Positions 35,518-43,323 of a stretch of DNA of 53,843 nt are shown piece by piece. Below the pieces are notes generated by a model. The model ran no database searches. It worked only from the letters and a program-made list of their open reading frames with translations, and was not told the DNA's origin. Origin of the DNA: Megasphaera sp. NM10 (GTDB lineage: Bacteria > Bacillota > Negativicutes > Veillonellales > Megasphaeraceae); assembly GCF_000417505.1 (NCBI RefSeq), contig NZ_APHY01000077.1, positions 1-53,843 on the forward strand, read 5' to 3'. Within the stretch, counting starts at the first letter, position 1, and the number at the start of each line of letters is the position of its first letter. The translations under genes were made by a program, and so were the position numbers.

Positions 35518-35946
35518 ATGAAAAAACAACTCATCGCAGCCGTTACGGTCGCATCGCTCCTCGGCTTTGCCGGCGGCACGGCCGTCCAGGCCTTCAACCT
35601 CGGCTCTATCCTGAAAGTCGGCGGTATTTCCGTCCTCGTTTCCAAATACGGCGATTCCATCAATGATTTCCTCAACAAACTGCTCATGAAGAACGGCGTC
35701 GGCACGGACTACGCGACGAAAGTCGTCCCCATCGTCAGTGTCGGTACGGGTAAATATATCGGCGCCGTCCAGGTCATCGGCCCATCAGCACAGGTCGAAA
35801 AGGTCAAGGCCGTGGCTCAGCTGGAAGGGGAATTCAACGGCATCGCCCGGGCCAATGCCCTCATCCCAATGGCGACGACGAATGTCACCAACCTCAGCCG
35901 CGTCCAGGGCGTCGGCGTCTCGGCAACAATCGATTTCAAGTTCTGA
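35518..35946 (+). CDS. Small secreted protein of unknown function
   Basis: A 142-residue protein with signal peptide (MKKQLIAAVTVASLLGFAGG, cut after VQA). The mature part is Gly/Val-rich with the segment VVPIVSVGTGKYIGAVQVIG and looks like a compact beta-sheet domain. I do not recognise the family. AGGAGG stands before the ATG. It sits between an MFS exporter and a FAD dehydrogenase on the same strand. Confidence 0.75.
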   Translation: MKKQLIAAVTVASLLGFAGGTAVQAFNLGSILKVGGISVLVSKYGDSINDFLNKLLMKNGVGTDYATKVVPIVSVGTGKYIGAVQVIGPSAQVEKVKAVAQLEGEFNGIARANALIPMATTNVTNLSRVQGVGVSATIDFKF

Positions 35947-36012
35947 TGCCTTCCCTAAGCAAAGCGGGCGTGGTAAAATAAGACAACCGATTTTTATAAG
36001 GAGGCCCTTCGC

Positions 36013-37413
36013 TTGAAAACTTATCAGCCTATTACGGCAGAAATCATTGAAAAATTAAAGGCCATTACCGGTCCGACTTATGTCAAGACCGATAAAGACC
36101 TGCTCTTACAGTATCAGACAGACTATGAAACCAATCCGGCCATGTTCCATCTCCCGGAAGCAGCCGTATCACCGGCCAATGCCCAGGAAATCTCGGACAT
36201 CGTCAAATTGGCCAATGAATACGACTTCCCCATTACCGTCCGCAGCGGCGGCACCAGCCTGGCCGACGGTGCCATCCCTGTCTGCGGCGGCCTGGTCCTC
36301 TGCATGGACCGTCTCAACAAGATCATCGAACTGAATGAAGAAGGCATGTACATGACCGTCGAAGCCGGCGTCCGCACGGTAGACTTGCAGAACGCCGCCA
36401 AAAAAGTCGGTCTCATGTATGCCGGCGACCCGTCCAGCGCCGAAAGCTGCCTCATCGGCGGCAACCTGGCCACCAATGCCGGCGGCCTGCGCGCCGTCCG
36501 CTATGGCGTCACCCGCGACCAGGTCTACTGCCTGGAAATCGTCACGCCTACAGGGGATATCGTCGAATGCGGCCGCATCCTCAAGAAATGCTCTACCGGC
36601 TACGACCTGGAACAGCTCATCATCGGCAGTGAAGGGACGCTGGGCATCATCACCAAAGTCACAGTCAAGCTCATCCCCCTGCCGCCGTACCGCTTCGACG
36701 TCCTGGCCATCTACACGGACCCGCGCCAGGCCCTGCACATGGTGCCGAAGCTGATGAAAGCCGGCATCGACCCGACCAGCGTCGAATACATGGACAATTC
36801 CTACGTCCGCGGCTGCGCTGACTACTGCCATTACAAGGACATGCCGCACTACGACGACGGCATTTACGTCATCATCACCGTCGAAACGTTCCACGAAGAC
36901 GAATTGGACACCAAGATGGACGCTGTCTGCACGATCTGTGAAGAATCGGGCGCTGCCGAAGTCCTGGAAGCTGACGACCGCGTCTGGAATATGCGCCGTA
37001 ACTGCCAGACGTCCGTCGAACTCCAGAGCAAGGTCTTCCTCACGGACGACGTCGTCGTTCCGGTACATAAAATCGCCGGGACCATTGAAAAAATCATGGA
37101 CATCGGTAAGAACTATCCTTTTGAAGTCAAGATCAACGCCCATATCGGCGACGGCAACCTGCACATCGTCCTCTGCAAGATGGATATGAGCGACGAAGAA
37201 TGGGAAAAGAACGTCGAAGAATTCCACCAGCAGGTCTACGCCTATGCCTACAGCGTCGGCGGCCGCCTGGCCGGTGAACATGGCATCGGTGCCAAGAAGC
37301 TGAAATATATGGAACAGTTCACGCCAAAAGGCGAACTGAAAATCATGAAGACCATCAAGCGGGCCATGGACCCGAAAGACATCCTCAACCCGGGGAAAGT
37401 GATTGAGGCGTGA
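36013..37413 (+). CDS. FAD-linked oxidase, probable D-lactate dehydrogenase (GlcD type)
   Basis: A 466-residue flavoprotein with a PCMH FAD domain (VRSGGTSLADGAIPVCGGLVL region near 77-97, GGNLATNAGGLRAVRYG near 149) and the GlcD C-terminal domain with HIGDGNLH and the late AGEHGIGAKKLKYM. It oxidises a 2-hydroxy acid; in a lactate-fermenting Megasphaera, D-lactate to pyruvate, passing electrons to Etf, is the likely role. Glycolate is the alternative. No FeS subunit or etf genes are adjacent. A strong terminator follows 2 bases after the stop. Confidence 0.85.
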   Translation: MKTYQPITAEIIEKLKAITGPTYVKTDKDLLLQYQTDYETNPAMFHLPEAAVSPANAQEISDIVKLANEYDFPITVRSGGTSLADGAIPVCGGLVLCMDRLNKIIELNEEGMYMTVEAGVRTVDLQNAAKKVGLMYAGDPSSAESCLIGGNLATNAGGLRAVRYGVTRDQVYCLEIVTPTGDIVECGRILKKCSTGYDLEQLIIGSEGTLGIITKVTVKLIPLPPYRFDVLAIYTDPRQALHMVPKLMKAGIDPTSVEYMDNSYVRGCADYCHYKDMPHYDDGIYVIITVETFHEDELDTKMDAVCTICEESGAAEVLEADDRVWNMRRNCQTSVELQSKVFLTDDVVVPVHKIAGTIEKIMDIGKNYPFEVKINAHIGDGNLHIVLCKMDMSDEEWEKNVEEFHQQVYAYAYSVGGRLAGEHGIGAKKLKYMEQFTPKGELKIMKTIKRAMDPKDILNPGKVIEA

Positions 37414-37415
37414 AG

Positions 37416-37448
37416 AAAGGGCTTGTCGTCATTCGACAAGCCCTTTTT
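37416..37448 (+). terminator. Terminator of the D-lactate dehydrogenase gene
   Basis: AAAGGGCTTGTCG (37416-37428) pairs with CGACAAGCCCTTT (37434-37446) and runs into further T. A member of the GGGCTTGTCG hairpin family. Confidence 0.85.
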
Positions 37449-37450
37449 AA

Positions 37451-37575
37451 GTGGCTAGTGGTTAGTGGTTAGGGGTTAGGGGATAGGGGTTAGTAGGGGC
37501 GCCCACGTGGGGCGCCCGTTTACGCAAGTCGGTCACGGGATTCTTACACATCCCCGACTACAAACTACAAACTAT
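37451..37575. repeat. Composite intergenic repeat tract
   Basis: Heptamer tract (37451-37492), GTAGGGGCGCCCACGTGGGG palindrome (37493-37518), and an ACTACAAACT tract (37556-37575) whose last CTA is the stop codon (TAG on the minus strand) of the MFS gene. Confidence 0.75.
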
Positions 37576-38710
37576 TTCCCCCGCAAGAGCCGCATGGCCA
37601 TGGTGGACATGATGACCAGGAGGGCCGTGACTAAGGCGAAGGAGGCGGTCAGGCTGAAGGCCCGGCCGATGAAGCCCAGTACGGCCGGTGCCAGGAGGAT
37701 GCCGGCGTAGCCGATAGTGCTGACGGCGGCGACAGCATCAGCTACGGGCATGTCTTTCTGTGTCCCCAGAGAGGAATAAAAGATTGGCACGGTGTTGGCA
37801 CAGCCGACGCCGATGAGGACGTACGATGCAAACAGGAAGGGGCCGCCGCTGATGAGCAGGATGCCCAGGAATCCGGCAAAGGCGACGGGCAGGGACAGGG
37901 CCAGCAGCCGCCGCGGCCCGAAATGCATGGTCAGGGAATCACCGGGCAGGCGGGCCAGGAAGGCCGACGCCGTGAACAGGGTCAGGCCCAGGCCGGATTG
38001 GGAAATGTCGATGCCCTTTTCCGTCGTCATGAAGACGCCGCTCCAATCGTTGATAGAACCTTCTACCAGGAAGGCAATGGTGCAGACCAGGCCGATGAGG
38101 ACGATTTTCCCCTTGGGCAGGACCAGGGAAGCGCCCTTGCCGGATGCCTGCCGTTCCCCATGGAGATGGGGCGCAAAGAAGCAGACGCAGAGGCCGATGA
38201 AGACGGCGCCGGCAATCATGACGATTTTCCAGTAAAAGCCCAGGTGGAGCAGGGAAGCAAAAAAGGCAGCGCCGGCGAAATTCCCCAGGGACCACATGGC
38301 CTGCAGGCCGGACATGAGGCGCTTGTGGACTTTCCGTTCAATGAAGATACCGTTGATGTTGACGACGACGTCGAGCAGCCCCAGGGACGAACCGAGGAGG
38401 ACGGCCATGACCAAGGCCGCTGCATAAGCCGGCACATAACAGAGAACGTTCAGGACGACGGCAATGGCCAGGCCGGCGATGGTCAAAGAACGGCGGCAGC
38501 CCAGGCGCCCGGCAATGGAACCGGCCAGCATCATCATGATCAGGCGCCTAAGCCGACGGCCAATAAGAGGAACCCCAGGTGGTCGTCCTGAATCTGCAGC
38601 TGCTGCCTCAGGAAGGGAATGAGCGATGCCCACGACGTAAAACCGAAACCGCCGAGGAAGTAAAAGGCTTTGGCACTATAAATCTGCCAAAGGATATCTC
38701 GTTTATTCAT
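37572..38710 (-). pseudogene. MFS transporter, frame broken by one base near its start
   Basis: The true start is ATG at 38710 (MNKRDILWQIYSAKAFYFLG), after GAGGTGA. After 56 codons, at LLLAVGLGA, the frame breaks: the minus strand reads GGCGCCTGATCATG where GGCGCCCTGATCATG gives ALIMMMLAGSIAGRLG. The missing base is at about 38543. The rest, 12 membrane segments in all and about 379 residues, is undisturbed. It resembles the YbjJ group of MFS proteins loosely; substrate unknown. Preceded by a 160-base structured leader that may control it. Confidence 0.82.
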
Positions 38711-38730
38711 CAATTTCTGTCACCTCACAC

Positions 38731-38870
38731 TAAAAAAAGCCGGACAAGAAACCACCCTGTCCTGCATCTTTATCGAAAGACGCGTTTACGTACGCGCCCT
38801 TCCTCCGCTGCAGGACTGAAGTGACATCTTATCCGGCTTTACACTATACGAGCATAAGCCTCCGATGAGC
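38731..38870 (-). promoter_or_regulatory. Structured RNA leader of the MFS gene (candidate riboswitch)
   Basis: Between the promoter and the Shine-Dalgarno three nested helices can be drawn on the minus strand: P1 of 13 bp (38828-38840 with 38736-38748, AAAGCCGGATAAG), P2 of 8 bp (38809-38816 with 38759-38766, GTCCTGCA), P3 of 5 bp (38792-38796 with 38781-38785). P1 ends in seven U residues, so closing the fold makes a terminator. It does not match any riboswitch class I can recall. Confidence 0.6.
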
Positions 38871-38876
38871 GGTATT

Positions 38877-38905
38877 ATTATAACATAAAAAGAAATTTCC
38901 CTCAA
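38877..38905 (-). promoter_or_regulatory. Promoter of the MFS gene
   Basis: TTGAGG (38900-38905), 17-base spacer, perfect TATAAT (38877-38882) on the minus strand. It is back to back with the metQ promoter, 15 bases apart. Confidence 0.75.
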
Positions 38906-38920
38906 GAAGCACAATATTTC

Positions 38921-38949
38921 TTGACAGATTCTCTTCCAGGTGATAATAT
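38921..38949 (+). promoter_or_regulatory. Promoter of the riboswitch-controlled metQ
   Basis: TTGACA (38921-38926), 17-base spacer, TAATAT (38944-38949), about 20 bases before the SAM-I aptamer. Confidence 0.8.
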
Positions 38950-38973
38950 GTACACCAACAACCATACATTGTC

Positions 38974-39076
38974 TTTCATCAAGAGCAGTCGAGGGAATGG
39001 CCCGATGACGCTGCGGCAACCCCCTATCGGGATAGGTGCCAAGTCCAGCGGTGTATACCGGCAGATGAACGAATCG
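38974..39076 (+). promoter_or_regulatory. SAM-I (S-box) riboswitch
   Basis: The conserved core is clear: ATCAAGAGCAGTCGAGGGA, GGCCCGATGACGCTGCGGCA with ACC, GGTGCCAAGTCC, then GGCAGATGAACG. It binds S-adenosylmethionine and lowers expression when SAM is plentiful; the intrinsic terminator at 39084-39114 is the output. Controls the metQ gene that follows. Confidence 0.96.
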
Positions 39077-39083
39077 CAAATTG

Positions 39084-39114
39084 AGCCGTCATCTGTATGA
39101 CGGCTTTTCTTTTT
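39084..39114 (+). terminator. Riboswitch terminator
   Basis: AGCCGTCAT pairs with ATGACGGCT around CTGT, followed by TTTCTTTTT; expression platform of the SAM-I riboswitch. Confidence 0.9.
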
Positions 39115-39160
39115 GACCGGCAAGCCCTTATTATCCGTTATCCAGAAAGGAAATGATTAC

Positions 39161-39985
39161 ATGAACGCAACAGTAAAAAAACTCTTCGCCGCCGTTCTCA
39201 TCACGACGACGTGCCTCTTTGCCGCCGGCTGCGGTTCGTCTTCCAATTCCGGTGCTTCCGGTGACAAAAAAGAAATCAAGATGGGCGTCACTGCCGGTCC
39301 TCATGCCGAAGTCATGGAAGAAGTCGCTAAAGAAGCAGCTAAACAGGGCATTACTATCAAAGTCGTCGAATTCAACGACTACGTCCAGCCGAACAAGGCC
39401 CTGGCCGAAGGCGACCTGGATATGAACTCCATGCAGCATCAGCCGTACATGGACAACGTCGTCAAGAAACAAGGCCTGAAGATCACCTCCATCGGCAAGA
39501 CCATTATCCTGCCCATGGCCGTTTACTCCCATAAATTCAAAGACATCAAAGACGTCACGGACGGCGCCAAAGTCACCATCCCGAACGACCCGACCAACGG
39601 TGCCCGCGCCCTGCTCCTGCTCCAGCAGGCCGGCCTGATTAAATTGAAGAACGGCAACTCTGTCGACGCTTCGGTAACAGATATCACCGAAAATCCCAAG
39701 AACCTCCAGTTCGTCGAACTCGACGCCGCTCAGATTCCCCGCTCCCTCGACGATACGGACCTGGCCTGCGTCAACACCAACTACGCTATCCCGGCCGGCC
39801 TGAACCCGCAGAAAGATTCGATCCTCGTCGAATCGAAGGATTCGCCGTATGCCAACGTCATGGCAGTCCGTCAGGGCGACGAAAACAACGAAACATACAA
39901 GAAAGTCTTGGCAATCTATCAGTCTGAACCGATCAAGAAATTCATTGAAGAACACTTCCAGGGAACTATCCTGCCGGCGTTTTAG
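39161..39985 (+). CDS. metQ: MetQ-type methionine-binding lipoprotein
   Basis: A 274-residue NlpA/MetQ lipoprotein: lipobox FAAGC near residue 21, then KMGVTAGPHAEVMEEVA and LAEGDLDMNSMQHQPYMD. SAM-I control makes methionine the likely ligand. No metN or metI is beside it, so it probably shares the MetNI of 30634-32315 or another set. The ATG at 39161 follows AGAAAGGAAATGATTAC. The TAG stop is the first part of a TAGTGGC repeat, so the repeat seems to have joined the gene exactly at its end. Confidence 0.93.
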   Translation: MNATVKKLFAAVLITTTCLFAAGCGSSSNSGASGDKKEIKMGVTAGPHAEVMEEVAKEAAKQGITIKVVEFNDYVQPNKALAEGDLDMNSMQHQPYMDNVVKKQGLKITSIGKTIILPMAVYSHKFKDIKDVTDGAKVTIPNDPTNGARALLLLQQAGLIKLKNGNSVDASVTDITENPKNLQFVELDAAQIPRSLDDTDLACVNTNYAIPAGLNPQKDSILVESKDSPYANVMAVRQGDENNETYKKVLAIYQSEPIKKFIEEHFQGTILPAF

Positions 39986-40031
39986 TGGCTAGTGGCTAGT
40001 GGTTCGTAGGGGCCGCCCCAAGGGCGGCCCG
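39983..40031. repeat. Composite intergenic repeat tract starting in the metQ stop codon
   Basis: TAGTGGCTAGTGGCTAGTGG (from 39983) followed by GTAGGGGCCGCCCCAAGGGC palindrome (40006-40031) and GCCTGAATC, then a terminator. Confidence 0.75.
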
Positions 40032-40045
40032 CCTGAATCCTCTTA

Positions 40046-40077
40046 AAAGGGCTTGTCGCACGTGCGATAAGCCCTTT
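40046..40077 (+). terminator. Terminator of metQ
   Basis: AAAGGGCTTGTCGCA (40046-40060) pairs with TGCGATAAGCCCTTT (40063-40077), one wobble; same family as at 37416 and 11497. Confidence 0.8.
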
Positions 40078-40082
40078 ACTTA

Positions 40083-40119
40083 TGGTATAATAATGGTTGT
40101 CATCAGATTCAGAAAGGAG
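40083..40119 (+). promoter_or_regulatory. Promoter and Shine-Dalgarno cut off from the exonuclease gene
   Basis: An extended -10 (TGGTATAAT, 40083-40091) and AGAAAGGAG (40111-40119) stand directly before the IS element. Joining 40125 to 41646 would give AAGGAGACACTC-ATG, ideal spacing for the exonuclease start. Confidence 0.7.
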
Positions 40120-40125
40120 ACACTC

Positions 40126-40330
40126 TTGTCAACTCCCCCCACCTAACGCCTTCGGCGTTCGAGGTGGGAGCTTGTAGGTCGGAAAAGCATAGGTGCTAAC
40201 GGCATCCAAGATGTCTCCCTATATCCGCCTACATCGTCGGGTGATTGACAACACCCGCTTTACCAAGGAGTTTACTCCAAGGTAGTCATTACTCGTTCAT
40301 ATCGAGGATGGTTGTCCCCTGAAATCCACA
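40126..40330 (-). ncRNA. Predicted omega-RNA region
   Basis: By family rule the guide RNA scaffold covers the tnpB 3' end and the right end of the element, on the tnpB strand, and its guide is the flanking host sequence just beyond (minus strand of about 40106-40125, here GAGTGTCTCCTTTCTGAATC). Structured hairpins are visible here; transcription is inferred. Confidence 0.5.
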
Positions 40331-41498
40331 TAGTTCCGAGAAGCTGGATATTCATGGCTCCAATACGGTCGTCGTTGGATTCGTATCCGCACTGGCAACT
40401 GTACAGATGCTTATGGTGGTCGCGGTTCGCCTTGCGGATAGTCCCGCATTTCGGGCAACGCTGGGAGGTGTACTTCGCAGACACTTTCAGGACTTCCGAA
40501 CGGTTCTCGTGAGCCTTGTATGTCAGGAACTGTTCCAACTGGTAAAAACTCCAGCTCCGCAAATCATAGTTCTGTTTCGCGGTTCTGGAAAGATTGCTTT
40601 CCTCGAAGCTGACGCCAGTAAGGTCCTCGAGTACGAAAAGCGTATCCTTGCCGTATTTCTGTACGAGTGTCTTAGATAGCTGATGGTTGACATCAGACAT
40701 CCAACGGTTCTCTCGCCCAGAAATGGCTTTGAGTTTACGCTTCGCTGATTTTGTCCCTTTGGCCTGGAGCTGTTTCCGTACTTCTTGGAATTTATGGCGT
40801 TTGGTGGCAATCTTTTTGCCAGAGACGAACTCCGTCTTGCCTTGTTCGTCATAGCTGACTGCAAGGAAACGAAGCCCACGGTCGATGCCGACGACATGGC
40901 GGACGTTCTCCTTCTGGAAATCTTCGACCGCCTTGGTAACAGGGATATGCAGATACCATCTCCCTTTCAGTTCGACCAGTTTGGCAGTACCGAGTTGATA
41001 GGAACCATCAAGGTATCCAGCGAAATGTTCGCCTTCGAAGGTACATTTGGTTCTTTTCCCGAGTGTATTGATGGACAGGACTTGCCCGTCATCAACGAAG
41101 CTGTAGTCTCGGTTGCGGACTAAGTCAGCCTGTGGCCGGCGAAAAAATACGGGTTTCCAGAGCCATTCCAAAGTCTTAGGGATGCGTTGCCAGTTGCCAT
41201 CCTCATCCTTGTATCTATAAGGCTTTCGGAATAACTGTTGCTTGACCGTCTTGTATCTGGCAATCGTCGTCTTGATAGAAGACTGGGCTAATTGAGACTT
41301 CAAGCCGAACAAGCCACGAAGGCCACTATACAGTTTCTTGTTGAGGCTTTGGTAAGTCAAGTCGAACTGATTGTCGAAGATGTATTGAGACACGAAGTTG
41401 CAAGCCTGACGGTACTGCTCCGTCATTTGACGGAACAATACTTCCTGTTCAGGAGTAACATGTATGCGAAGTTTTATCGTTTTGGTTAGGTCGGACAT
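40272..41498 (-). CDS. tnpB: TnpB RNA-guided endonuclease (OrfB)
   Basis: A 408-residue TnpB. RuvC residues are all present: D206 in VVGIDRGLRFLAVS, E291 in VLEDLTGV, D377 in NDDRIGAMNI; the zinc ribbon has C348, C351, C368 and C370. So it looks active. TnpB uses an omega-RNA from the element's right end to cut DNA next to a short motif and helps keep the transposon in place. AGGTGAGA precedes the ATG. Length is normal for the family. Confidence 0.94.
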   Translation of the reverse strand: MSDLTKTIKLRIHVTPEQEVLFRQMTEQYRQACNFVSQYIFDNQFDLTYQSLNKKLYSGLRGLFGLKSQLAQSSIKTTIARYKTVKQQLFRKPYRYKDEDGNWQRIPKTLEWLWKPVFFRRPQADLVRNRDYSFVDDGQVLSINTLGKRTKCTFEGEHFAGYLDGSYQLGTAKLVELKGRWYLHIPVTKAVEDFQKENVRHVVGIDRGLRFLAVSYDEQGKTEFVSGKKIATKRHKFQEVRKQLQAKGTKSAKRKLKAISGRENRWMSDVNHQLSKTLVQKYGKDTLFVLEDLTGVSFEESNLSRTAKQNYDLRSWSFYQLEQFLTYKAHENRSEVLKVSAKYTSQRCPKCGTIRKANRDHHKHLYSCQCGYESNDDRIGAMNIQLLGTMWISGDNHPRYERVMTTLE

Positions 41499-41645
41499 AT
41501 TCTCACCTGCCTTTCTAAAATGTATATTGCTTCATCAAAAATATTATAACATTGTTTTTTGCTGAAATTCTACTTAATAAGAAAGTGAGGTGAGGCGGGC
41601 ATTTCTCTCCGACCTAAGAGGTCGGAGTATCCTGCCCGCATTTAG

Positions 41646-42311
41646 ATGAAAGCCGTATTTGTCGATTTCGAGATGAACCCTATCGGCCGGGACCAGAAGG
41701 AAGCGCGCCGCATCTGCAAAGGAGAAATCATCGAAATCGGTGCTGTCAAAATAGACGAAGACGGGAATGAAATCTCGTCGTATAAGGAATATGTGCTGCC
41801 CGAATATACGACAGCCATGAATCAGACCTGTCAGGAATTGACAGGTATCACCATGGAAATGCTGGCCGGGAAACCCCATTTCCGCCAGGCCTTCGACCAT
41901 TTCCTGACCTGGTGCAACGAAGGCTGCCCCAATGCCTACGAAATGTTCGCCTGGAGTGAAAATGACTGGCGCCAGCTGGACTGCGAACTCCGCCTCAAAG
42001 AAATCGACGAGCACGACGACCGCGTCCGCTGGATGCTCGACCACTGGCAGAACTTCCAGCAGATTTACTGCAACCTCCTGGGCCTGGATAATGTCATTTC
42101 CCTGGACAAGGCTGTCAGCACCCTGGGAGAAACCTTCGACGGCCAGATGCACGACGCCCTCTGGGATGCCCGCAACACGTCCAAACTCTACGTCTTATCG
42201 AAGAAAAAAGAAGAATTCCGCGATATCATGCAGCCTATCATCGACGCCACCAAGCCGGCAGAACCGCTGACGTTCTCCCTGGCCGACGCCTTCCGCGCTG
42301 CCCGCAAGTAA
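41646..42311 (+). CDS. 3'-5' exonuclease (DEDDh family)
   Basis: A 221-residue DnaQ-like exonuclease: VDFEMN (DxE) at residues 5-10, then an Asp in SENDWRQLD, and HDALWDARNT with the catalytic His and Asp. Similar proteins process DNA or RNA ends; the exact class (KapD/ERI-like) is uncertain. The IS200/IS605 element ends at the base before its ATG, so promoter and Shine-Dalgarno now lie 1.5 kb away and no ribosome site is evident. The coding sequence is intact but expression may be low. Confidence 0.85.
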   Translation: MKAVFVDFEMNPIGRDQKEARRICKGEIIEIGAVKIDEDGNEISSYKEYVLPEYTTAMNQTCQELTGITMEMLAGKPHFRQAFDHFLTWCNEGCPNAYEMFAWSENDWRQLDCELRLKEIDEHDDRVRWMLDHWQNFQQIYCNLLGLDNVISLDKAVSTLGETFDGQMHDALWDARNTSKLYVLSKKKEEFRDIMQPIIDATKPAEPLTFSLADAFRAARK

Positions 42312-42328
42312 AGGGAGGGAATCCGGCC

Positions 42329-43305
42329 ATGGAAGATACGACACTCCGGATGGTTTATATTTTCACAGACATCATCCTGCCCATGATTGCCGGATATGTC
42401 GCCAAAAGGCGGAGCTGGCTGACGCCGGACCAGTCGAACTGGCTCATCCGCTTCAACATCATCGTCATCATGACGTCCCTGACCCTGCTCAGCTTCTGGG
42501 TCCTGCCCATGCGGACGGACTTGCTCAGCCTGCCTTTCTTCGCTTTTTTCAACGGCCTCCTGCCGCTGGCCGTCGTCCTCTTGCTGGGACGGCAGCGCAA
42601 ATTCTCGTCCTTCGTCGACCGAGGCAGTTACCTCATCGCCGCCATCCCGGCCAACACGGGGATGCTCGGCGGCCTGTGCAGCTACATTCTCTACGGGGAA
42701 ATGTCCTATGCCTACGTCCAGATCATCGGCGTCTTCCAGAACCTGCTCATGTTCTTCGTCCTCTTCCCCATGGGCTACTACTACCAGCACGGCGGCAAGG
42801 ACCGCAATTTCTTCGTCTTTTTCAAGGATAACTGGAAATCGATCTTCATCAACTGGAACCAGTTGTCCGTCGTAGCCCTGGTCATCGGCACGGCCTTACA
42901 CGCCGCCGGCATCCCCAGGCCCGCTGCGGGGACGACGATTTTCCAGGCCCTGATCCACGTCAGCGCCTGGGTAGCCTCATCCCCGTCGGCTACCTCATCG
43001 ACTTTTCCCACTTCAAGGACTATGCCCGCCAGACGCTGGACCTCATTCCCATCAAGATGGTCCTGACGCCGCTGGCATCGTATTTCCTGGCCTTGTGCTT
43101 CACGTCGGACCCGGTGCTCCTGGGGACGATTGTCATCGTCATGGCTACGCCCTGTGCCATCAACGCCTTGATTACGGAGCGCCTTTACGACTTGAACGTC
43201 AATCTGGCCATGGCGCCTTTCATTACGACACAGCTCTTATATATACTTATTCTATATCCCGCTTTTTACCTGCTCGTATCCTGGGGATACCTGCCTTTCA
43301 AATAA
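42329..43305 (+). pseudogene. AEC-family (auxin efflux carrier-like) transporter, frame broken by one base
   Basis: Two frames make one 325-residue membrane transporter with about ten hydrophobic segments. The first part starts MEDTTLRMVYIFTDIILPMI after GGGAGGG; after ALIHVSAWV the frame must shift to GLIPVGYLIDFSHFKDYARQ. The plus strand reads GGGTAGCCTCATC at 42969-42981 where GGGTAGGCCTCATC would restore it; the missing base is near 42974. The end block VIVMATPCAINALI is typical of the family, which exports or imports small carboxylates such as malate. Substrate unknown. Confidence 0.83.
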
Positions 43306-43323
43306 CTTTCGCGAGGTGCACTC

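Larger units (their letters stand above)
40126..41645 (-). mobile_element. TnpB-only IS200/IS605-type element
   Basis: About 1.52 kb with tnpB as only gene. The right end (low coordinates) has the hairpin CTCCCACCT/AGGTGGG near 40135-40170; the left end (41600-41640) a nested hairpin with CTCCGACCT/AGGTCGGAG inside GCGGGCA/TGCCCGC. There are no terminal inverted repeats or target duplication, as expected for the family. No tnpA, so it needs a transposase in trans. Ends were placed from restored spacing of the interrupted gene and may be off by a few bases. Confidence 0.8.
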
